From Nitrososphaerota archaeon (lineage in GTDB: Archaea > Thermoproteota > Nitrososphaeria > Nitrososphaerales > Gagatemarchaeaceae), in contig JACQFN010000002.1 in NCBI GenBank assembly GCA_016200045.1, positions 186,001 to 250,000 on the forward strand: 64,000 nucleotides of DNA, read 5' to 3'. The notes under the pieces were generated by a model, which worked only from the letters and a program-made list of their open reading frames with translations, made no database searches and was not told the origin of the DNA. How positions within the stretch are numbered: position 1 is the first letter of the stretch; each line of letters opens with the position of its first letter. The position numbers and the translations under genes were made by a program. Below, piece after piece: positions 46,883 through 55,989 of this stretch.

Positions 46883-47438
46883 CGAGGGCCCTCGCGAGGA
46901 GCTTCGCGACCCTAATCGGCTCAGGTATCGATCCTTGATGGGTAAACAGGTCGACGACGGCCTTCGCCTCCGGAAGTGAGATTCCCGACATCCTTGCGAA
47001 CACGGAATGGCCTGAGCCTAGCTTGAGCCTCTTCCTCTCGCCGAGTGCCCTGTACGCCTTCAGTTTGCGCTCTGCCTCCAGCGGAAAGCGGCGCCGGATC
47101 GAGCTCTCTATCCCCGATGTTTCCTTGTAGGTCAGGCAGACGACGGGGAGGCGAGTGCGCTGCGAGAGACGGTCGACGTCGACGATGTTGTAGAGGCTCA
47201 GGATGCACCCGGAGACAAGCATCACGTTGATGTCGTTCCGTCTGAGTTTGCTGTGAAGACGGGCGATCGAAGAAGTCGCGTCGTCTCCTCCAACCTCAGT
47301 CTGCCCGTACTCCACTCCGTCGACGACCAAGTCCCCCCTCATGACGACCCCCGCGAGAGCCGACCTACGTTGAGTCGCCCTGAAGCTCTCCGCCACACCC
47401 AGCGCCCGTATTCCAGGCTTGTTCAAGTGGAGGCGCAA
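46857..47438 (-). CDS. DUF99 family protein (endonuclease V-like fold)
   Basis: A 193-residue archaeal protein. IRALGVAESF, LAGVVMRGDLVVDGVEYG, VMLVSGCILSLYNIVDVDRL and LPVVCLTYKETSGIESSI match the DUF99 pattern. The family is related to endonuclease V by fold, but no activity is established to my knowledge. The start is TTG at 47438 (another TTG 12 nt in). It shares a short divergent promoter with the PPC-domain gene. Confidence 0.85.
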   Translation of the reverse strand: MRLHLNKPGIRALGVAESFRATQRRSALAGVVMRGDLVVDGVEYGQTEVGGDDATSSIARLHSKLRRNDINVMLVSGCILSLYNIVDVDRLSQRTRLPVVCLTYKETSGIESSIRRRFPLEAERKLKAYRALGERKRLKLGSGHSVFARMSGISLPEAKAVVDLFTHQGSIPEPIRVAKLLARALVRQSSRSG

Positions 47439-47468
47439 TTGCCCTCGTTCCTTCCGGACGTTCCATCC

Positions 47469-47474
47469 TTTTAA
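47469..47474. promoter_or_regulatory. Shared TATA-like core between DUF99 and PPC genes
   Basis: TTTTAA (TTAA core reads the same on both strands) is centred 25.5 nt before the PPC GTG at 47497 and 33.5 nt before the DUF99 TTG at 47438, so it may serve both genes. Confidence 0.4.
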
Positions 47475-47496
47475 CGTCTGAACGAGCAGTGAAGGT

Positions 47497-47898
47497 GTGG
47501 CAAGGATTTACAGCCTGAAGGCAGGGTCTGTTCTGCCTGATTCGGTCCTTACCTTGGCGAAAGAGGGCGGGGTCAAGACTGCTTCGGTAGAAGCCCTAGG
47601 CGGGGTCAGGTCGCTGAAACTGGCCTACTTCAACCACGCCAAGAGGACGTACGAGCAGCACACTTTCCGCGAGTTCCTGGAGGTCGCCAGCCTCGTAGGG
47701 AACATCACGCTCAGGGACGGGAAGCCCTTCCTACACGCCCACGGCACGTTCGGCAGGAGGGACATGACGGCGATAGCCGGACACTTGGTCAGTGCGAAAG
47801 TCTTCCCCCTCTTAGAAGTCGTGATGTCGCCTACGTCGAACCGGGCGCTGCGCAAGTTCGACGACGAGACCGGTCTTAACATGATCTACCGAACGTGA
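47497..47898 (+). CDS. PPC-domain (DUF296) protein
   Basis: A 133-residue protein made of one PPC/DUF296 domain: a basic N-terminus, LKAGSVLPDSVLTLAKEG, VEALGGVRSLKLAYF, then LVGNITLRDGKPFLHAHGTFGRRD with the conserved His/Gly segment, and GGHLV-type AIAGHLVSAKVFPLLEVV. Stand-alone prokaryotic members form trimers with a possible metal site; function is not settled and DNA binding is proposed from the plant AT-hook relatives. GTG start, nearly leaderless. Confidence 0.85.
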   Translation: MARIYSLKAGSVLPDSVLTLAKEGGVKTASVEALGGVRSLKLAYFNHAKRTYEQHTFREFLEVASLVGNITLRDGKPFLHAHGTFGRRDMTAIAGHLVSAKVFPLLEVVMSPTSNRALRKFDDETGLNMIYRT

Positions 47899-48092
47899 AG
47901 TCGACAAGGCGAGAAGTGAGGCTCAGACAAATGCCTTTTTACTTCATGAGTTTGACCAAGTCGTAACTCTGAGTCATCACGGCCTCGGACCGACGACAAG
48001 CCGCCTCGGTAAAAAGGATTCTTCGCGGACTCACGAGTCTTTCAGAATGGAGCAAAACGATATATGAGTTGGATTGCCCTGAAGACAGTCCA

Positions 48093-48527
48093 TTGCCTTT
48101 CTGTCAGAACTGCGGAAAGGAAGTTCTCGAAAACGACAGGTTCTGCCTCAACTGCGGAAGGAGTCTTCAGGGCGCGACCTCGTCCGCTCCCCCCAACCAA
48201 CCCAGCCCCTTGCCCCCAAGCGCCCCTTCATCGAGGGAAAAGAGGGGAAGAAGCGCGTGGGGGGCTGCTCTTCTGAACTTCTTCATCCCGGGTTCTGGGT
48301 ATGTCTACGTCGGAGCCGGGAGAGATTCACGCATGGTGATCTTCGGATTCCTGTTGATCCTCGCCCTCGCAGTGACGTTCTACGCAGGCGTCATCGGGAC
48401 ATTTGTCAGCCCAGCCGCTAGTGGGTCGTCGGAGCCCCTCTGGGTCAGTGAAATTTCAATCCTGTACCTCATAGTCCCCTTCGCCCTTGCTTACGACGGC
48501 TTCCACAGGGCCCGGGGCGCCTCATGA
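48093..48527 (+). CDS. Zinc-ribbon membrane protein
   Basis: From TTG 48093 the protein begins MPFCQNCGKEVLENDRFCLNCGRS, a four-Cys zinc ribbon, followed by a Pro/Ser-rich linker and three hydrophobic segments. A TTG at 48069 adds eight residues, but an ATATAT element at 48057-48064 places the transcription start after it, so 48093 is preferred. The SpoIIM-like gene overlaps its stop by 4 nt (ATGA), implying coupled translation. Function unknown. Confidence 0.75.
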   Translation: MPFCQNCGKEVLENDRFCLNCGRSLQGATSSAPPNQPSPLPPSAPSSREKRGRSAWGAALLNFFIPGSGYVYVGAGRDSRMVIFGFLLILALAVTFYAGVIGTFVSPAASGSSEPLWVSEISILYLIVPFALAYDGFHRARGAS

Positions 48528-49723
48528 ACTTCTGCCCTTCGTGCGGGGAGCCATGCGAGCCCGCCCAGAACTTCTGCAAGAGGTGCCGGTACGAGCTACG
48601 GGCCAGAGCCGCCACGGAGGAGGCCGTCCGGTTGCCGGCACCCGTCTACGCGATGGAGGGAGCCTCCTTGTACGTGATGGATGACTGGGGAGTGACGAGA
48701 GTGAGCACCAGGGGAAACGCTTCGGCCGTCATCCTGTTACTCGTTGCGTTTTCGACGGGCATCGCGGCAGTACTCTATGACCTGACGAGGACCTATGCCC
48801 CCGGGATAGTCCTCTTCCTAATCCTCGCCCCGGTTGCTGACACTCTGAGATACCGCAGGCTGAGGTCCGTAATCTCCCTCCCAAGAGAGTCGATGCTCCG
48901 GCTCAGAGGGTCGTGGTTCGTCCCCTGGGCGGGGTTGACATACATGACGGTCAAGGGAAGGCGAATCAGGTTCATGACGAACAGCTGGAGGTCGGCCACG
49001 ATAGATCCGTCGGACATACCCTCAGTTGCAGCGAAGGGGGCCTCAGCCCTCGGAAGGCGCTTCTTTTCTTATCCCGAAGGCCGCAGGGTTCTGGGGTCTG
49101 GCCTCAGGCGGTTCTGGACTCTCGTCATCATCATCTTCGTCCTGGACCAGGCCCTCCTCGTCGGGGCCGCGGTCACGCCCTTCTTCCCTGGGGAGAAGGA
49201 GGCCTATCTCACGCTGACGAACTCCCAGCAGCAGGGGATCGCGAGCCTTCCTCCCATCCTCCAGCTCGCGGCCATTTTCTCCAACAACGCGCAGGTCGCG
49301 CTGCTGACCCTGATTCCCGGGCTGGGTCTCTTCACGTTCGCGGCTTCGACCTATAACACTGGGAGGGTTATCCAGGTCATCGCGGACCGTGACAACGTCT
49401 CGTCACCCGCGATCCTGTTCATCCTGTTTCTGCTTCCGCACTCCTGGGTCGAGGAGCTCAGCTACCCTCTCGCCGCCGCCCTGTCGCTGTATTACCTGAC
49501 GGAGTGGCGCCGACCGTCCTTCAGGGAGTTCTCCGACGTCTGGAAGCGGAGCAGGCTCAGCGTAGCCACCGGGCTAATCGCCGTCACTCTCGCCTTTGCG
49601 GCCGCCCTCGAAGTGACCGAACCGTTGCTCGGTGCATCCGCTCTCCTGCTGTGGGGCATGGTCTTTGTCGCAGTTGCGGTCGTCCGTTCCCGGTCGGAGC
49701 GGTTCAAAAGGCTCTTCTCGTGA
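48524..49723 (+). CDS. Zinc-ribbon plus SpoIIM-like (DUF95) membrane protein
   Basis: A 399-residue protein. The N-terminus is a second zinc ribbon (FCPSCGEPCEPAQNFCKRC). A central PH-like/soluble stretch between two membrane helices (residues 65-110) follows. The C-terminal part has SpoIIM/DUF95-type helices: FSNNAQVALLTLIPGLGLFT, NTGRVIQV and LPHSWVEELSYPLAAAL. SpoIIM-like proteins are membrane proteins of unknown role outside sporulation. Coupled to the gene before it by a 4-nt overlap, so the two zinc-ribbon proteins probably work as partners. Confidence 0.8.
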   Translation: MNFCPSCGEPCEPAQNFCKRCRYELRARAATEEAVRLPAPVYAMEGASLYVMDDWGVTRVSTRGNASAVILLLVAFSTGIAAVLYDLTRTYAPGIVLFLILAPVADTLRYRRLRSVISLPRESMLRLRGSWFVPWAGLTYMTVKGRRIRFMTNSWRSATIDPSDIPSVAAKGASALGRRFFSYPEGRRVLGSGLRRFWTLVIIIFVLDQALLVGAAVTPFFPGEKEAYLTLTNSQQQGIASLPPILQLAAIFSNNAQVALLTLIPGLGLFTFAASTYNTGRVIQVIADRDNVSSPAILFILFLLPHSWVEELSYPLAAALSLYYLTEWRRPSFREFSDVWKRSRLSVATGLIAVTLAFAAALEVTEPLLGASALLLWGMVFVAVAVVRSRSERFKRLFS

Positions 49724-49728
49724 AGTAG

Positions 49729-50661
49729 TCAAGACCGGGCAAGCGGGAGCTGGAGGATCGTGATCAGACCGGGTTTCGCGCTCGCGACCCTTTCGATCGC
49801 GTTAACGACCAGGGCGACCGTCGCCGAGTCCCCGAATACGCCCTTCTCGAACCTGAGCTTGATTGTAGGGTCCCCCCTGACCTCGACGACGTCAAAGTCA
49901 GCCGAGGTCGTCGACATCTCGAGGTCCAGCCTTATCGAGCAGGCGCCCACCTTGCCCTCCACGAACTGCCTGACCCCGAGTACGTAGTCTTCAGATCCCA
50001 GGACAGGAAAGATTCCTTCCTTGGAGTCGTCAAAGGTGCCTCCCAGCGAACGCGCGATAAGATGGGCGGACTCCACCAGCCCGACATGTCCCAGCGTCCC
50101 CTGTGCTGCTTCTCTTTCGAACTTCGCCCTCGTCAGACCGACCCCCGCCTTTGACTGGAGCTGCCTCCGTCTTTTTCCCACGTCGACGCTCCGGACAACG
50201 TGGATGTTCGTCGGCCCGTTTGAAGCTGAGGCGACGACTGCGGGGACCCAGTCCATGACGAACCCAGGGTTGACCCCGACCCCTACGACGCTCACGTCGT
50301 TATCCTTCGCAAGCCTGTCCAGGTTCTCAGCCTGGGTGCCGCCAGCGTGGAGCGGAAACGCCATCTCCTCGGAAGTGGTTACGACGTCAAGCCCGAGACC
50401 GACCGCGAGGACGACATCTGGAAGGAGGTCGGCCATCCTCGACTTCGTCGAGAAGACCGCCACATCCGCAGCACCCGCTGCGAGCCCCGCCAGGGTCTGT
50501 TGGACCCTGACCCCGAGAGGCAGGCCGGTGAGCTCCGCAACTGTCTTCCCCGCCTTTCCAGTGTCCGTGTCTATGACCGCGACGACATCGTGGGACCTCT
50601 CGACCAGCCTCCTCAATATCTCGGTCCCAATCGCCCCCAAGCCGAAGAGGACCACCTTCAA
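49729..50661 (-). CDS. DapB-like/2,4-diaminopentanoate dehydrogenase-family NAD(P) oxidoreductase
   Basis: A 310-residue protein. VVLFGLGAIGTEILRRLVER is the Rossmann glycine motif. VTTSEEMAFPL, VVGVGVNPGFVMDWVP and RRRQLQSKAGVGLTRAKFE followed by GHVGLVESAHLIA match the 2,4-diaminopentanoate dehydrogenase/dihydrodipicolinate reductase-like group. It likely acts on an amino- or keto-acid; the true substrate is unknown. Start TTG 50661 with a TTATAA element (50688-50693) centred 29 nt upstream. Confidence 0.75.
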   Translation of the reverse strand: MKVVLFGLGAIGTEILRRLVERSHDVVAVIDTDTGKAGKTVAELTGLPLGVRVQQTLAGLAAGAADVAVFSTKSRMADLLPDVVLAVGLGLDVVTTSEEMAFPLHAGGTQAENLDRLAKDNDVSVVGVGVNPGFVMDWVPAVVASASNGPTNIHVVRSVDVGKRRRQLQSKAGVGLTRAKFEREAAQGTLGHVGLVESAHLIARSLGGTFDDSKEGIFPVLGSEDYVLGVRQFVEGKVGACSIRLDLEMSTTSADFDVVEVRGDPTIKLRFEKGVFGDSATVALVVNAIERVASAKPGLITILQLPLARS

Positions 50662-50709
50662 GTGGGCGTCTTCTTTCGTCCGCGGTCTTATAATCGATGC
50701 GGGGAGCCG

Positions 50710-51303
50710 CTATCGAAGCTCTAGGAACTCCGCAAACTGGGAGAGGTTGGAGGAGAAGTCGGCCAGCGTGTGTACCGGGACTATCGCCGCGCCATTCACG
50801 AACCTGACCTGGTCGTCCCTCAGGGAGACTATCACTATTGCCATGGGTTCGATTGCATCGAGCGTCAGCCTCAAGCGATCCGCCCTGCGCCCCTGAGCCT
50901 CGGCCGCCTTTCTGAGTGCAGACGGACTCCCGCCCGCCCCCCACTGCTTGCAGTCCACCAGAAGGGCCACGCCATCCCTGCGCGCGAGCAGGTCTATCTG
51001 TCCCGGGGGTTTCCGGAGCAGGATGTTCTGCCTGACGTCGAACCCGACCGAGCGAAGGATTCCGCCGCAGAACGACTCGAACCCCTTCCAGTCAACGAAC
51101 TTGGCGACGATGTCGGCAGGGGTCCCCATCCTGCAGGCGACGATCGCTCTCAGGGTGACAGGGTCGAGGTCGGCTCCGCGTGGGCCGAGGTCAAAGGTTG
51201 CCCGCACAACTTCCTCTTCGAAGGACGCGGAAGTGGAGCTGCCTTCGATCAGCGACTGAAGCCGGCTTTCTGAAGGAGGGCGGCGGAACCCGCTGGGCGC
51301 CAT
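50710..51303 (-). CDS. PD-(D/E)XK (Mrr-like) restriction-endonuclease-fold protein
   Basis: From ATG 51303 the protein has 197 residues (frame open to 51462, but a TAATTAA element 27 nt before the ATG supports the shorter form). FESFCGGILRSVGFDVRQN, then PPGQIDLLARRDGVALLVDCKQW, gives the core catalytic pattern: Asp in QIDLL and Asp-x-Lys in VDCKQW. The N-terminal about 85 residues are acidic and helical. It may be a nuclease for DNA repair or defence; no methylase is nearby, so it is not a standard restriction system. It lies alone between two minus-strand units. Confidence 0.75.
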   Translation of the reverse strand: MAPSGFRRPPSESRLQSLIEGSSTSASFEEEVVRATFDLGPRGADLDPVTLRAIVACRMGTPADIVAKFVDWKGFESFCGGILRSVGFDVRQNILLRKPPGQIDLLARRDGVALLVDCKQWGAGGSPSALRKAAEAQGRRADRLRLTLDAIEPMAIVIVSLRDDQVRFVNGAAIVPVHTLADFSSNLSQFAEFLELR

Positions 51304-51326
51304 CAAAGTGCTACAAGCGGCCTCGG

Positions 51327-51333
51327 TAATTAA
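51327..51333 (-). promoter_or_regulatory. TATA element for the PD-(D/E)XK gene
   Basis: TAATTAA on either strand (within GTTAATTACC on the minus strand), centred 27 nt before the ATG at 51303; supports a leaderless mRNA and this start. Confidence 0.4.
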
Positions 51334-51413
51334 CGGAGACGTCGCTGCCGACAACGGGCGACAGGGGGAGACTGCGGATTCCTCACTCGTGCAGGCCCCA
51401 TCGCGCCTGGCGA

Positions 51414-52419
51414 CTACTTGCCGACAGGCTTTCCCTTCACGAAGTCTTCTGCGTAGTGGCACGCCACCAGGTGTCCGGGGACCACGTCACCTCTTAGCGG
51501 CGGGTCCTCCCGTTTGCATAGGTCGGTCGCGTACGGGCATCTCGTGTGGAACCGGCACCCCGGAGGGATGTTGGACGCGCTCGCAATCTCCCCCGTGATA
51601 GGTATCTCTCTCTCGGCAAGCTTGTGGGCCAAGTCCGGCCTGGGGGCGGCGACCAGCAGCGCCTGCGTGTACGGGTGGAGGGGCTGGTTGACCACAGATT
51701 CCGTGGGGCCCATCTCCACGATTCTTCCCAGATACATCACGCAGATCTTGTCCGAAATGTACCTAGCTACGGCCAGGTCGTGAGTGATGAAGAGCATGGT
51801 CAGGTTGAATTCGCCCTTGAGCCTGAGCAGGAGGTTCAGGACCCCCGCGCGGATGGATACGTCCAGCATGGAGACCGGCTCATCCGCGAGGATGAAGCTG
51901 GGAGTCTGGGCGAGCGCCCTGGCTATCGCGACCCCGCTGCCTCTGCCCTCCGCTCAGCTCATGCGGGTAACGCTCGATAAACTCCTCGGGTGGCTCGAGC
52001 TCGACGGACTTCAGGACGGAGAGGACTATCCCCTCCCGTTCCGCCTCCGACGTTCCGATGTGGTAGGTCATGAGGGGCTCGGAGACAATCTGGCGGACGC
52101 TCATCCTCGGGTTCAGGGAGTCGTAGGGGTCCTGGAAGACCACCTGCATCTTCCTTCTTACCTGCTTGAGTTTCCTCTGCGAGACCTTCGTGATGTCGAC
52201 ACCGTCGAACACAATCTTTCCGTCGGAGACGTCCAGGAGGCGGAGGACCATCCGACCGGTCGTCGTCTTCCCGCACCCGGACTCCCCTACCATAGCGAAG
52301 ACCTCCCCCTTCGGAATCTCGAAGGAAATCCCGTCTACCGCACTGACCCTCGTCTTCGACCTCGAAAGGAATCTCTTTTCCACTTCGAAGTATTTCCTGA
52401 GGTTCTCTACAGACAGCAT
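51414..52419 (-). pseudogene. DppF-like peptide ABC transporter ATPase, frameshifted
   Basis: The first frame starts at ATG 52419 (MLSVENLRKYFEVEKRF) with Walker A GESGCGKTT, VFQDPYDSLNPRM and signature ELSGGQRQR. The sequence then continues in another frame as VAIARALAQTPSF, Walker B ILADEPVSMLD, the H-loop LFITHDLAVAR and the C-terminal oligopeptide domain with Cys motif CRFHTRCPYATDLC. The switch is at a CCCC run (51932-51935 on the plus strand), where one extra base breaks CAG-CGG-GTC. The joined protein of about 335 residues is normal in length. A homopolymer error or a fresh lesion are both possible. Last gene of the transporter operon, 17 nt after the DppD-like gene. Confidence 0.78.
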
Positions 52420-52436
52420 CGGGCCAGCTTCCAAAA

Positions 52437-53390
52437 TCAGATTTCTCCCGCAAAGTGACAGAGGGCAAAGTGCTTCGGGGAAACTTCGATCATCGGGGGG
52501 TCCACGGTCGAGCACTTCTCCTTATAGTACGGGCATCTGGGGTGGAACCTGCACGCGCTGGGCGGGGTCAGCAGGTCGGGAGGGTTTCCCTTGATCGCCT
52601 CCAGATGCTTCTTCTCCCCCGATACGCTCGGGAACGCCGAAAGCAGCCCCCTCGTGTAGGGGTGGGCCGGGCGCGAGAAGATGTCCTCGCTGGTCCCGAA
52701 TTCCACTATCTTCCCAGCGTACATTATGGCTACCCTGTCGCAGATCTCGGAGATGACGGAGAGGTCGTGGCTGATCAGTATCATCGCGACCTTGGACTGG
52801 ACCCTCTTCATCAGCTTCAGAACCTGCGCCTGGACGATCACGTCGAGGGCGGTCGTCGGCTCGTCCGCGACCAGGAGGTCCGGGTTGTTGGCCATCGCCA
52901 TCGAGATCATCGCTCTTTGCTTCATCCCCCCGCTGAGCTCGTGAGGATACCTGTCCGCGTTCCCCGGGTCGACTCCGACGCTCTGGAGGAGCTGCCTTGC
53001 TCTGTCGAACGCCTTTGCCTTCGAGACGTCCTCGTGCGTCCTGATCGCCTCGACTATCTGGCCCCCTATCGTCTGCACGGGGTTGAAGGCGTTCAGCGAA
53101 CCCTGGAAGGCGATGGAGATGTCTTTCCACCTTACCTTTCTCATCTCTGCCTCGGACATTTTCATGATGTCCTTGCCGTTGAGCCTGACCTCGCCGGACA
53201 CGACCCTCCCGGGCTTCGGGATCAGCCTCATCAGGGCGAGGGCAGTCGTGGTCTTCCCGCAACCTGACTCCCCGGCTATCCCGAGGGCTTCTCCCTCGTT
53301 GGCGGTAAAGGAGATGTCGTCGACCGCCTTCACGCTCCCCCTCACTGTCTCAAAGTAGACTCTGAGTCCCTTTACCTCCAGGATTGCCAA
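52437..53390 (-). CDS. DppD-like peptide ABC transporter ATPase
   Basis: A 317-residue ATPase: Walker A GESGCGKTT, Q-loop IAFQGSLNAFNPV, signature LSGGMKQR, Walker B LLVADEPTTALD, switch His ILISHDLSV, and the C-terminal oligopeptide/dipeptide domain with CRFHPRCPYYKEKC (a possible iron-sulfur or metal site). It drives import together with the DppF-like subunit. Intact, unlike three other genes of the operon. It starts 4 nt after the DppC-like gene. Confidence 0.93.
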   Translation of the reverse strand: MAILEVKGLRVYFETVRGSVKAVDDISFTANEGEALGIAGESGCGKTTTALALMRLIPKPGRVVSGEVRLNGKDIMKMSEAEMRKVRWKDISIAFQGSLNAFNPVQTIGGQIVEAIRTHEDVSKAKAFDRARQLLQSVGVDPGNADRYPHELSGGMKQRAMISMAMANNPDLLVADEPTTALDVIVQAQVLKLMKRVQSKVAMILISHDLSVISEICDRVAIMYAGKIVEFGTSEDIFSRPAHPYTRGLLSAFPSVSGEKKHLEAIKGNPPDLLTPPSACRFHPRCPYYKEKCSTVDPPMIEVSPKHFALCHFAGEI

Positions 53391-53394
53391 GCAG

Positions 53395-54972
53395 TTACCT
53401 CCTCCGGAGCCTGGGATTGAGTATGGAGTCCATCGCGTACCCTACGAAGAGGAAGCCCGAACTCAGGAGGGCGGTCAGGATCCCCGGTGGAAGGATCCAC
53501 CACCAGGCCCTGAAGTTGTGAACGAAGGCGGCATTCGTCATGTACCCCCAGTCGACTATCGTCGCGTCGCCGAGGCCGAGGAAGGTAATTGCAGTTAGGG
53601 TGATTATCGCACCGGGGATGAACAGGACCAGCTGTGTGAACGCGATAGGCGAGACGTTCGGTAACATGTGCCTGAGGAGTATGCGTCCCGTGGAAGCGCC
53701 CGAAGCCCTCGCTGCGTCAACGAACGCCCTCGACTTCAGGCCGATTACTATTGATCTGATTATCCTTGCTATCGTGGGCCAACCAAGTATGGCGATGATC
53801 CATGTAATCGTTGTGATGCTCGGCCTCAGAAGAACGGAGAGGACTATCAGGAAAGGGAGGAACGGGAGCACGAGAACGAAGTCGGCGATCCGCATCAGGA
53901 ACTCGTCGAGGACCCCGCCGATGTACCCGGCGACTATCCCCACGGCGAGGCCCAAGGCGACCCCCAGGGAGGCAGAGAGCACCCCGACGTACAGGGCCCA
54001 CCGCGTACCGTAGACCAGCTGCGTGAAGATGTCCCTCCCAAGCTGGTCAGTCCCCAGGAGCCCGGAAGCGTCCCCGTCGATCTTGACCTGCAGGCCGGTG
54101 AGTGTGAATTTGGCGCCTTCGGTCGAGGCCAGGCCTGGACGAATGGCCATTCCCATCTTCACTTCGTAGGTCCCGTGAGTCGCGAAGATCCGCTTCGCCG
54201 CGTTCGCGGTCGAGTCCCCGAACCAGACGGTCTTTGTCAGCGGGCTTACCAGGTATGAATCGATGGTGTAGCTCGGGGCGGTCAGGTTCGATGACGAGAA
54301 GCCCCCGCCTCCGTTCTGGATGGTGCTGTACTTGTTCACGCTGTCCCAGATTCTGTATTCTGTGTGGTTGGGGTTGATGATGGAAAGCGCGAACCGATAA
54401 CCTACCGTGGAAGACTTCTGCAGGGTAATGTTGAACGGGACCCTGAACCTGGGGGGCGGGGGGTAGGAGTACTCGACGGACCGGACGAGGCTGACTCCGA
54501 TCGTCCCGCTGAAGGACGTGGTCTTTTGGAAGCTGACCAGGATTGCTCCCGTGCTGCCTGTCTTCGAATAGGCCACCGAAAGACTCCCGAGGTCGGTGGT
54601 AGCGTTCCTGATCGACCAAGACTCCCCCGATGGACCCGCCACTGGTTCAGACAGCGAAAGGTTCTGGCCGCTCACGAAAGCCAAGACTCTGAAAGATTCG
54701 AAGGTCTGTTGGCTTGACAGGAAGGTGTCCTAGAAGAGTGTCGTGTCGGGGGAGAGGTTGGGATTGAATATCGTGAACCAGGAAGGGCTCGACGAAGCCG
54801 CGCTAATGCCGGTCGAGCTGTAGGGGTTGTAGGGGGTGAGGAGAGGGGCCGCGGCGGCAAGGACCACGAAAAACCCAAGCATTGCAAAGCCTAGGATCCC
54901 CATCTTGCTCCTGCGGTATAGCCTCCAGAAGTTCCTGATTCGGCCGGACCCCCTCGCTTCAGCCGTGGTCAG
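53395..54972 (-). pseudogene. DppC-like permease with an in-frame TAG and a large outer domain
   Basis: The N-terminal part reads RIRNFWRLYRRSKMGILGFA, the typical DppC start, followed by membrane helix 1. An in-frame TAG (54732-54730) lies after SPDTTLF; the frame then continues without shift through a domain of about 190 residues (FRVPFNITLQKSS, YTIDSYLVSPLTK) to LLGTDQLGRDIFTQLVYG and five more helices with the EAA loop FVDAARASGASTGRILLRHMLP. Thus the outer domain sits between helix 1 and 2. Only CTG (54972, overlapping the dppB stop) or ATG inside helix 1 are available as starts. Whether TAG is a lesion, an error or read through is open. Confidence 0.72.
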
Positions 54973-55949
54973 ACTCGCACCCTCGGGTCAAGCAGGGCGT
55001 ACATCACGTCTGCCGCAAAGTTCCCGATTATCGTCGCGAATGCGATCAGGTAAAACAGGACGTTCATCGTGGGGAAGTCGGCGTTCACCGCCGAGTTCAG
55101 GAGATAGATCCCGATCCCCTGCCAGGAGAAGACTGTCTCGGTGATGACGGCCCCTCCAAAGATGCCTGAGAGGCTGAGGGCCACTATCGTCACGAGAGGG
55201 AGGGTGGCGTTACGAAGGGCATGCCTGAAGATCACAGCGCGCTCTGTGAGCCCCTTCGCCCTTGCGGTGAGGATGTAGTCCTCGGTCATGATGTCGATCA
55301 GGACGCTCCTCATGGTGAGGAGGGTCCCCCCGAACAGGAAAATGACCAGCGTCGCCACCGGGAGGACAGCGTGCCAGGCGACGTTCAGCGAATACCCGAT
55401 GAAGTCGGTCGGGGCGTTGACGTCGGCGACCCCCCCTAGCGGGAAGAGGTTCAGGGTATACCCGAAGACGTAGATCAGGATGATTCCTATCCAGAACGTG
55501 GGGACGCTCTGCGTGACCAGGCTCGTCGAGAGGGTGGTTATGTCGAACTTTGAGCCTCTCTTGCTCCCCGCGTAGGTGCCAAGGACGACCCCTATGACCA
55601 GCTCGATGACCGTGGCGGTCCCGAGGAGTGCTAGTGTGTTCGGGAGGCGCCTTGCGATTTCGTCCACGACCGGCCTCTGGCTAACGAAGCTGGTGAAGTG
55701 CGGGTTCGATATGAAGTTGAACGTGAAGGTGTTGTACACCGTGTCTGCGAACTGGACCCAGTAGGGCTTGTCCAAGCCGTAGAACCTGATGTACTCCTGG
55801 AGCTGCGCGGCGCTCTTCACGTTGCCGCTGAGGAACTGGAGGGGGCCCCCAGGAATGAGCTCGAACAGCCAGAAGTTGAAAGAGGCGATCAGAAGAAGCA
55901 GAATGACGGTATAAAGCGTCCTTCGGGCGATGTATCGCGCTAGGGTCAA
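54969..55949 (-). CDS. DppB-like peptide ABC transporter permease
   Basis: A 326-residue permease with six helices. The N-terminal ARYIARRTLYTVILLLLIAS and FELIPGGPLQFL, and the EAA loop EDYILTARAKGLTERAVIFR, are classic. It forms the membrane pore with the DppC-like subunit. Starts 40 nt after the binding protein gene; its TGA overlaps the likely CTG start of the DppC-like gene. Intact. Confidence 0.93.
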   Translation of the reverse strand: MTLARYIARRTLYTVILLLLIASFNFWLFELIPGGPLQFLSGNVKSAAQLQEYIRFYGLDKPYWVQFADTVYNTFTFNFISNPHFTSFVSQRPVVDEIARRLPNTLALLGTATVIELVIGVVLGTYAGSKRGSKFDITTLSTSLVTQSVPTFWIGIILIYVFGYTLNLFPLGGVADVNAPTDFIGYSLNVAWHAVLPVATLVIFLFGGTLLTMRSVLIDIMTEDYILTARAKGLTERAVIFRHALRNATLPLVTIVALSLSGIFGGAVITETVFSWQGIGIYLLNSAVNADFPTMNVLFYLIAFATIIGNFAADVMYALLDPRVRV

Positions 55950-55989
55950 GGGACGACCCTGAGAAGAAATGGGGAGACGAACCTATGCG

